Shown here: one piece after another, positions 7,846 through 12,615 of the stretch
How the letters are laid out: each line of letters opens with the position of its first letter
How positions within the stretch are numbered: the stretch's first letter is position 1
Assembly: GCA_900549295.1 (NCBI GenBank)
Contig: URNG01000092.1
Location: 1 to 12,615, forward strand
Reading direction: 5' to 3'
DNA from: an uncultured Rhodocyclaceae bacterium
Lineage (GTDB): Bacteria; Pseudomonadota; Gammaproteobacteria; Burkholderiales; Rhodocyclaceae
DNA length: 12,615 nt
The notes under the pieces: model-generated
Databases searched by the model: none
The model's input: only the letters and a program-made list of their open reading frames with translations
Told to the model about the DNA's origin: nothing
Translations under genes and position numbers: made by a program

Positions 7846-7865
7846 ATTGTCCGGACAGCGACAAT
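7846..7865. promoter_or_regulatory. Nested dyad ATTGTC-N8-GACAAT with a TGTCCGGACA core upstream of aacS
   Basis: Arms ATTGTC (7846-7851) and GACAAT (7860-7865) are exact inverted repeats. The left arm overlaps a second perfect 10-bp palindrome, TGTCCGGACA, at 7848-7857. The site sits 55-74 nt before the acetoacetyl-CoA synthetase start, a normal place for an operator. The binding protein is unknown, and chance occurrence in GC-rich DNA is possible. Confidence 0.35.
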
Positions 7866-7919
7866 TCCCGCCGCGAGAAGCTGCTAAGGTGCGGCGAAAA
7901 CCTGCTGGAGGAGACAACC

Positions 7920-9902
<1,983 letters not shown>

Positions 9903-10083
9903 ACCGGGCCGAATAAAGCCGTGCGCCGCGAGCGCGCCGAAATCCTGCGGCACGCTAATCCGGGCTGGGCTTGGGAAGTTCTGAATCAATCAAAACCGTT
10001 CGGGTTGAGCCTGTCGAAGCCCTTGATGCTGCAGGCAACGCCCTTCGACAAGCTCGGGGCGAGCGGATTCGTTCAGAGTTTCC
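9903..10083. other. Intergenic spacer between aacS and the acyltransferase gene
   Basis: This 181-nt non-coding stretch separates two convergent genes. It starts with a short echo of the aacS 3' end (GGCTGAATAAA at 9893-9903 and GGCCGAATAAA at 9907-9917). A loose bulged hairpin follows near 9918-9957. The REP-like palindrome occupies 9996-10066. No ORF, promoter or RNA gene could be supported. Confidence 0.6.
9996..10066. repeat. REP-like palindromic element with TTCGACA(A/G)GCTC core
   Basis: The left arm, 9996-10022 (CCGTTCGGGTTGAGCCTG then TCGAAGCCC), and the right arm, 10040-10066 (GCCCTTCGACAAGCTCGG then GGCGAGCGG), are imperfect reverse complements, matching at 19 of 27 positions around a 17-nt loop. 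The core (TTCGACAAGCTC with flanking CCGTTCG/CGAGCGG) resembles a dispersed palindrome I know to be frequent in intergenic DNA of betaproteobacteria and other proteobacteria; copy number in this genome cannot be judged from one window. The site lies between convergent genes, the usual home of REP elements, and may protect or end both transcripts. Confidence 0.7.
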
Positions 10084-11172
10084 CTAGAACAAGCGCCGGC
10101 GCAGCAGACGCCAGCGGCCAGCCAGACGGTAATCGCCCGGCAGCGCCGGCAGTTTCCAGCCGGCGCAGGGCCGCTCGATCCAGCGATGGAAGGCGGCACC
10201 GGCAGCCATGGCCGCGGCCCAGCTCACCGCCAGCCACCACAACAGCGCCGCCGCATCGCCGTCGCTGTTGTGGGCAAAGAGGGCGTTCATCAGCAGCAAT
10301 ACCGGAAAGTGCACCAGAAACACGCTGTAGGAAACGCGCCCCAGAAACTCGCTCGAGCGGCTGCGCGGCCAGCGGTAAAGCCAGCCCTGACGCCGCCCGT
10401 AGGCCAGCAGCAAGGCCACCGTCAGCGCCAGCAAGAGACGCAGGCGGAAATCCTCGACCAGCGCCGCGCAACCCACGCACAGGATCAGTCCCGGCCACAA
10501 ACGCAGCCGCCCCGGCTCGGATGCCCACCACGCCGCCGCGCCCAGACCGTAAGCGCCAAAGAAATACAGCGCCCAGTTGTCCAGCGCCGGATCGCGGTTG
10601 AAATAAAACAGGGAAGCCAGCGCCAGCCCCGACACCAGCGCCATCGCCCCGAAGCGGCCGCGCCCGCACCACAGCAGCACGGCAAACAGCGCGAACAACT
10701 GAAAGTCGATCGCCACATACCAGACCCCGGCCGACAACGACTCCGCCCCGAGCACGCCTTGCGCCAGCGCTACGTGCGCCAGCCACTGCCCGAGGCGCGC
10801 CCGCTCCGGAATCGCCGGATCGTCCAGCCACTGATCGGCCAGCGCCGAAGCTACCACCGCCAGACTGATCGCCACCGCGAACGGCGGCACCAGCCGCAGA
10901 TAACGCCGCCCGATCAGGCCGAAAGGCTGCATCGCCAGCAACACCCCCTGCGGCGCCAGACTGCGCGCCGCCAGAAACCCGCCCACGACCAGAAAAACCT
11001 GCACCGCCATGCGCGCATACTCGACCAGCCATTGCGACAACTCGGGAAATTCCCCCGCCAGCGCGGCGGCCAGCGGCCCGTAAAAAGCCAGATGGTGCAT
11101 GAGCACAAGCTGCGACGCCGCCGCCTTCAAGGCATCGATCAGCGGCATACGGGCAGGGGAAGCGGATTTCAA
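10084..11172 (-). CDS. Integral-membrane acyltransferase, acyltransferase-3 family
   Basis: The product is 362 aa with about ten hydrophobic segments. AT3 proteins move acetyl or other acyl groups onto cell-surface sugars such as LPS O-antigen or exopolysaccharide at the inner membrane. Family marks: RMPLIDALKAAASQLVLMHH at 8-27, containing the conserved His; RRYLRLVPPF at 89-98 (basic RxxRxxPP loop); VWYVAIDFQLF at 150-160; and FLGRVSYSVFLVHFPV at 276-291, then WIERP at 331-335. No C-terminal SGNH domain is present. The start is uncertain: TTG at 11172 is preferred because the Arg before Met9 belongs to the conserved RxPxxD motif, whereas ATG at 11148 would remove it. Neither has a clear Shine-Dalgarno, and a TAG lies 30 nt upstream of the TTG. 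There is no glycan gene cluster alongside, so the substrate is unknown. The gene is convergent with aacS and divergent from the methyltransferase pair. Confidence 0.85.
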   Translation of the reverse strand: MKSASPARMPLIDALKAAASQLVLMHHLAFYGPLAAALAGEFPELSQWLVEYARMAVQVFLVVGGFLAARSLAPQGVLLAMQPFGLIGRRYLRLVPPFAVAISLAVVASALADQWLDDPAIPERARLGQWLAHVALAQGVLGAESLSAGVWYVAIDFQLFALFAVLLWCGRGRFGAMALVSGLALASLFYFNRDPALDNWALYFFGAYGLGAAAWWASEPGRLRLWPGLILCVGCAALVEDFRLRLLLALTVALLLAYGRRQGWLYRWPRSRSSEFLGRVSYSVFLVHFPVLLLMNALFAHNSDGDAAALLWWLAVSWAAAMAAGAAFHRWIERPCAGWKLPALPGDYRLAGRWRLLRRRLF

Positions 11173-11410
11173 GATGAGCGCCAGGGCAGGGAAGCCGACA
11201 TTCTAATTTTGTTTGCTGCGCCGCACAAAATAGTTTTTGTAGCGATTGGTGAAACGCGCTGCCATACTCCTCGCTGGTAAAAAACAGGGACGGGTCCATG
11301 ACCCGGCCACGCCGGACACGGATACGACACGGGAAGCCACCTGGGTCATGGACCCAGGCTCACAAAGAACCACAAAAACACCGGCAGAGGAAACCCATGG
11401 ATCAATCACC
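11173..11410. other. Repeat-rich intergenic region upstream of the methyltransferase pair
   Basis: This 238-nt stretch separates the divergent acyltransferase and methyltransferase genes. The first part is AT-rich: TTTTGT at 11207-11212, ACAAAA at 11225-11230 and TTTTGT at 11235-11240 form two overlapping dyads (one with a 4-nt spacer), plausible operator or promoter DNA. Next comes a 64-nt element bounded by perfect 13-bp inverted repeats. Last is a five-codon ORF leading into the methyltransferase. A reading frame in phase with the methyltransferase is open back to 11246, but its residues (MVKRAAILLAGKK...) show no family similarity and it crosses the inverted repeats, so it is treated as non-coding. 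No consensus promoter could be fixed. Confidence 0.55.
11292..11355. repeat. 64-nt element bounded by perfect 13-bp inverted repeats (GGGTCCATGACCC / GGGTCATGGACCC)
   Basis: The left arm is 11292-11304 and the right arm 11343-11355, exact reverse complements around 38 nt. Each arm is also a small dyad on its own (GGGTC-N3-GACCC). The spacer holds the imperfect direct repeat CGGACACGG / CGACACGGG. As RNA it could fold either into one long-armed hairpin or into two small ones. It could be a leader regulatory structure, a miniature mobile-element remnant or a paired operator. No target-site duplication is evident. Confidence 0.7.
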
Positions 11411-11414
11411 ATGA
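11397..11414 (+). CDS. Five-codon upstream ORF (MDQSP) overlapping the methyltransferase start
   Basis: ATG at 11397 is preceded by AGAGG (11386-11390) at an ideal 6-nt spacing. It reads ATG GAT CAA TCA CCA TGA. The TGA overlaps the ATG of the methyltransferase at 11411 in an ATGA arrangement. The methyltransferase ATG lies about 20 nt from that Shine-Dalgarno, too far for direct use. This suggests translational coupling through a minigene, but it may be accidental; there is no direct evidence that it is translated. Confidence 0.35.
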   Translation: MDQSP

Positions 11415-12037
11415 GCCCACAGGAAATCGGCAGGGCGTACGACAAAATAACTCACCTGTGGGAAAGCGAAAATTTCGACAGGAATAATGGCATCGAGCAG
11501 CATGAACACGCCCTGCAATTTGCAAAAAACAGGGGAAAAGCGCTTGACGTCGGCTGTGGCTGCACAGGGCGATTCATTGATCTGCTGCAAGGCAATGGCT
11601 TTTCACCAGAAGGCGTCGATGTTTCCGAAAAAATGATACGGCTCGCAAGAAACCGCCACCCAGGCGTGATCTTTCATCATCAGGACATATGCGAATGGAT
11701 CATTCGGGAAAAATATGACTTCATTACCGCCTGGGACAGCATCTGGCACGTCCCTCTGGGCAAGCAGGCGCATGTGCTGTCAAAAATGGCCGCCAGCCTG
11801 AACCCTGGCGGAGTGCTGATTTTCTCGTTTGGCGGCACGGATCAGTCGGATACGCATACCGATGATTTCATGGGGCCGCGAATGCATTACTCATCTCTGG
11901 GCGTAAATGGTTTTCTTGATTTATTCATCCGCCTGGGCTGTGTTTGCAGGCACCTGGAATACGATCAATACCCGGAACAGCATGCTTTTCTGATCGTGCA
12001 GAAACCTGACGACTCATTCAAAGCCGATACACTTTGA
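11411..12037 (+). CDS. Class I SAM-dependent methyltransferase of unknown substrate
   Basis: The product is 208 aa with a Rossmann-type SAM domain. Motif I is ALDVGCGCTGRFIDLL (44-59) with the GxGxxG-like loop; GFSPEGVDVSEKMI (63-76) ends the second strand with the acidic ribose-binding residue; then DICEWI (92-97), YDFITAWDSIWHVPL (102-116, motif II region) and LNPGGVLIFSFGG (130-142, motif III). The C-terminal half is rich in His, Tyr and Cys (MGPRMHYSSLG, GCVCRHLEYDQYPEQHAFLIVQKP), features I cannot link to a named function. The start at 11411 gives a compact protein beginning MSPQEIGRAYDKITHLWE; an in-frame ATG at 11348 lies inside an inverted repeat and is less likely. Sampled 60-base stretches are about 43-53% G+C, against about 72% in a sampled aacS line, which suggests later acquisition. 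The TsaA/TrmO-like gene follows after 27 nt, so they are probably co-transcribed. Confidence 0.85.
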   Translation: MSPQEIGRAYDKITHLWESENFDRNNGIEQHEHALQFAKNRGKALDVGCGCTGRFIDLLQGNGFSPEGVDVSEKMIRLARNRHPGVIFHHQDICEWIIREKYDFITAWDSIWHVPLGKQAHVLSKMAASLNPGGVLIFSFGGTDQSDTHTDDFMGPRMHYSSLGVNGFLDLFIRLGCVCRHLEYDQYPEQHAFLIVQKPDDSFKADTL

Positions 12038-12064
12038 GCCTCATGCAACGACGGCAGGCCATCC

Positions 12065-12556
12065 ATGAATAAGCCCGACTCCATCCTCATGCGCCCCATC
12101 GGCCGGGTTTCAAGCCCGTTCACGGCGAAGGAAGGCGTTCCCATCCAGACCGCCGGCGCGCCGCAGGTGCGGGGCGAGATCGAGGTCTTTACCGAATTTC
12201 TCCACGGACTCAAGGACTTGGCGGAATTCGAATACATCATCCTGCTCACCCGCCTGCACCTCGGCACGGAGGAACCGCTGGAAATCGTGCCCTTCCTCGA
12301 CGACGTTGCCCGTGGCGTGTTCGCCACGCGCTCGCTGAACCGCCCCAACCGGATCGGCCTGTCCATCGTACGGCTCACCGGCATCGACGGCGCACGCCTG
12401 TCGTTCGAAGGCAACGACATGATCGACGGCACGCCGGTGCTGGACATCAAACCCTACGTGCCGGCATTCGACGTCCGCCACAGCGAACGCATCGGCTGGT
12501 TCGCCGGACGGCTGGAGCAGTTGCCGGGCAAGGTGTCGGATGGTCGGATGCGTTAG
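12065..12556 (+). CDS. trmO: TsaA/TrmO-type tRNA m6t6A37 methyltransferase, short single-domain form
   Basis: The product is 163 aa. TrmO N6-methylates threonylcarbamoyladenosine at position 37 of tRNA-Thr, using SAM. The TsaA domain fills the protein: PIGRVSSPFTAKEGVPIQTAGAP near the N-terminus, EIEVFTEFLHGLKDLAEFEYIILL (38-61), FLDDVARGVFATRSLNRPNRIGLSIVRL (77-104) and the signature DGTPVLDIKPYVPAFD (121-136). E. coli TrmO is about 235 aa with an extra C-terminal domain; that domain is absent, so this belongs to the short forms, whose tRNA activity is less certain. The usual FATRSPxRPN motif reads FATRSLNRPN here (Pro to Leu at residue 91). A GGCAGG lies about 8 nt before the ATG. It follows the class I methyltransferase closely and is closed by a GC hairpin, giving an apparent two-gene unit. 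Confidence 0.86.
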   Translation: MNKPDSILMRPIGRVSSPFTAKEGVPIQTAGAPQVRGEIEVFTEFLHGLKDLAEFEYIILLTRLHLGTEEPLEIVPFLDDVARGVFATRSLNRPNRIGLSIVRLTGIDGARLSFEGNDMIDGTPVLDIKPYVPAFDVRHSERIGWFAGRLEQLPGKVSDGRMR

Positions 12557-12571
12557 GCGTGCTGTCGCCAT

Positions 12572-12592
12572 CGGCCGGCGCTGCGCCGGCCG
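12572..12592 (+). terminator. GC-rich hairpin downstream of the TrmO-like gene
   Basis: Arms CGGCCGGCGC (12572-12581) and GCGCCGGCCG (12583-12592) are perfect inverted repeats around a single T (in practice a shorter stem with a CTG-type loop). It begins 15 nt after the stop codon. The following CGTTTCG is only weakly T-rich, so termination is likely but not certain. Confidence 0.55.
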
Positions 12593-12615
12593 CGTTTCGA
12601 CGCCCGGCCCGGCAG

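Noticed and set aside
10073..11299. Long open frames on both strands over the acyltransferase (10186-11280 plus, 10073-11299 minus in another frame)
   Set aside because: The frame 10084-11172 shows acyltransferase-3 motifs and membrane segments; the others are Gly/Ala/Arg-rich or Gln/Arg-rich shadows.
11246..11410. An N-terminal extension of the methyltransferase back to 11246
   Set aside because: The extra residues lack similarity to methyltransferases and cross the 13-bp inverted repeats; MSPQEIGRAYDK at 11411 is a more natural beginning.

Overview
The base composition is high-GC and proteobacterial. The gene order nadD-rsfS-rlmH-maf, an Aer-type energy-taxis receptor, an acetoacetyl-CoA synthetase and a hairpin repeat with a TTCGACAAGCTC-type core together suggest a betaproteobacterium, most likely Rhodocyclales-like. 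This placement is inference from gene content; no database search was possible.

Layout. (1) 1-1931, plus strand: a compact housekeeping operon. It holds the 3' part of nadD (NAD biosynthesis), then rsfS (ribosome silencing), rlmH (23S rRNA pseudouridine methyltransferase) and maf (nucleotide pyrophosphatase). rsfS/rlmH overlap by 4 nt and rlmH/maf by 1 nt. The 3' end of maf is followed at once by an imperfect 23-nt tandem copy of itself. (2) 1958-2731, minus: a stand-alone short-chain enoyl-CoA hydratase, convergent with maf. (3) 2843-6655, minus: two membrane sensors in the same direction. The upstream gene is a hybrid histidine kinase with a periplasmic c-type haem (CxxCH) DUF3365/Tll0287-like domain. 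The downstream gene is an Aer-like PAS chemoreceptor. A perfect 18-bp inverted repeat follows the receptor gene. (4) 6855-9902, plus and divergent from the kinase: a predicted outer-membrane SphA/Phenol_MetA_deg protein, then acetoacetyl-CoA synthetase. (5) 9903-10083: a non-coding spacer with a REP-like palindrome. (6) 10084-11172, minus: an integral-membrane acyltransferase-3 family protein. (7) 11173-11410: a 238-nt spacer rich in inverted repeats. (8) 11411-12556, plus: a class I SAM-dependent methyltransferase with visibly lower GC than its surroundings, then a short TsaA/TrmO-type tRNA methyltransferase and a GC-rich terminator-like hairpin.

How the parts may work together. Block 3 looks like a redox/energy-sensing module: one protein with covalently bound haem in the periplasm and one with a cytoplasmic PAS domain resembling the FAD-binding domain of Aer. 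No DNA-binding regulator or HPt protein is encoded here, so the kinase output is unknown. Blocks 2 and 4 fit catabolism of short acyl or acetoacetyl compounds. Block 8 looks like a two-gene methyltransferase unit, possibly acquired. No CRISPR array, tRNA, rRNA or transposase gene was seen. The most novel-looking features are the haem-kinase plus Aer pairing, the methyltransferase pair with its structured leader and five-codon upstream ORF, and the duplicated maf 3' end. None of these proves a new system.
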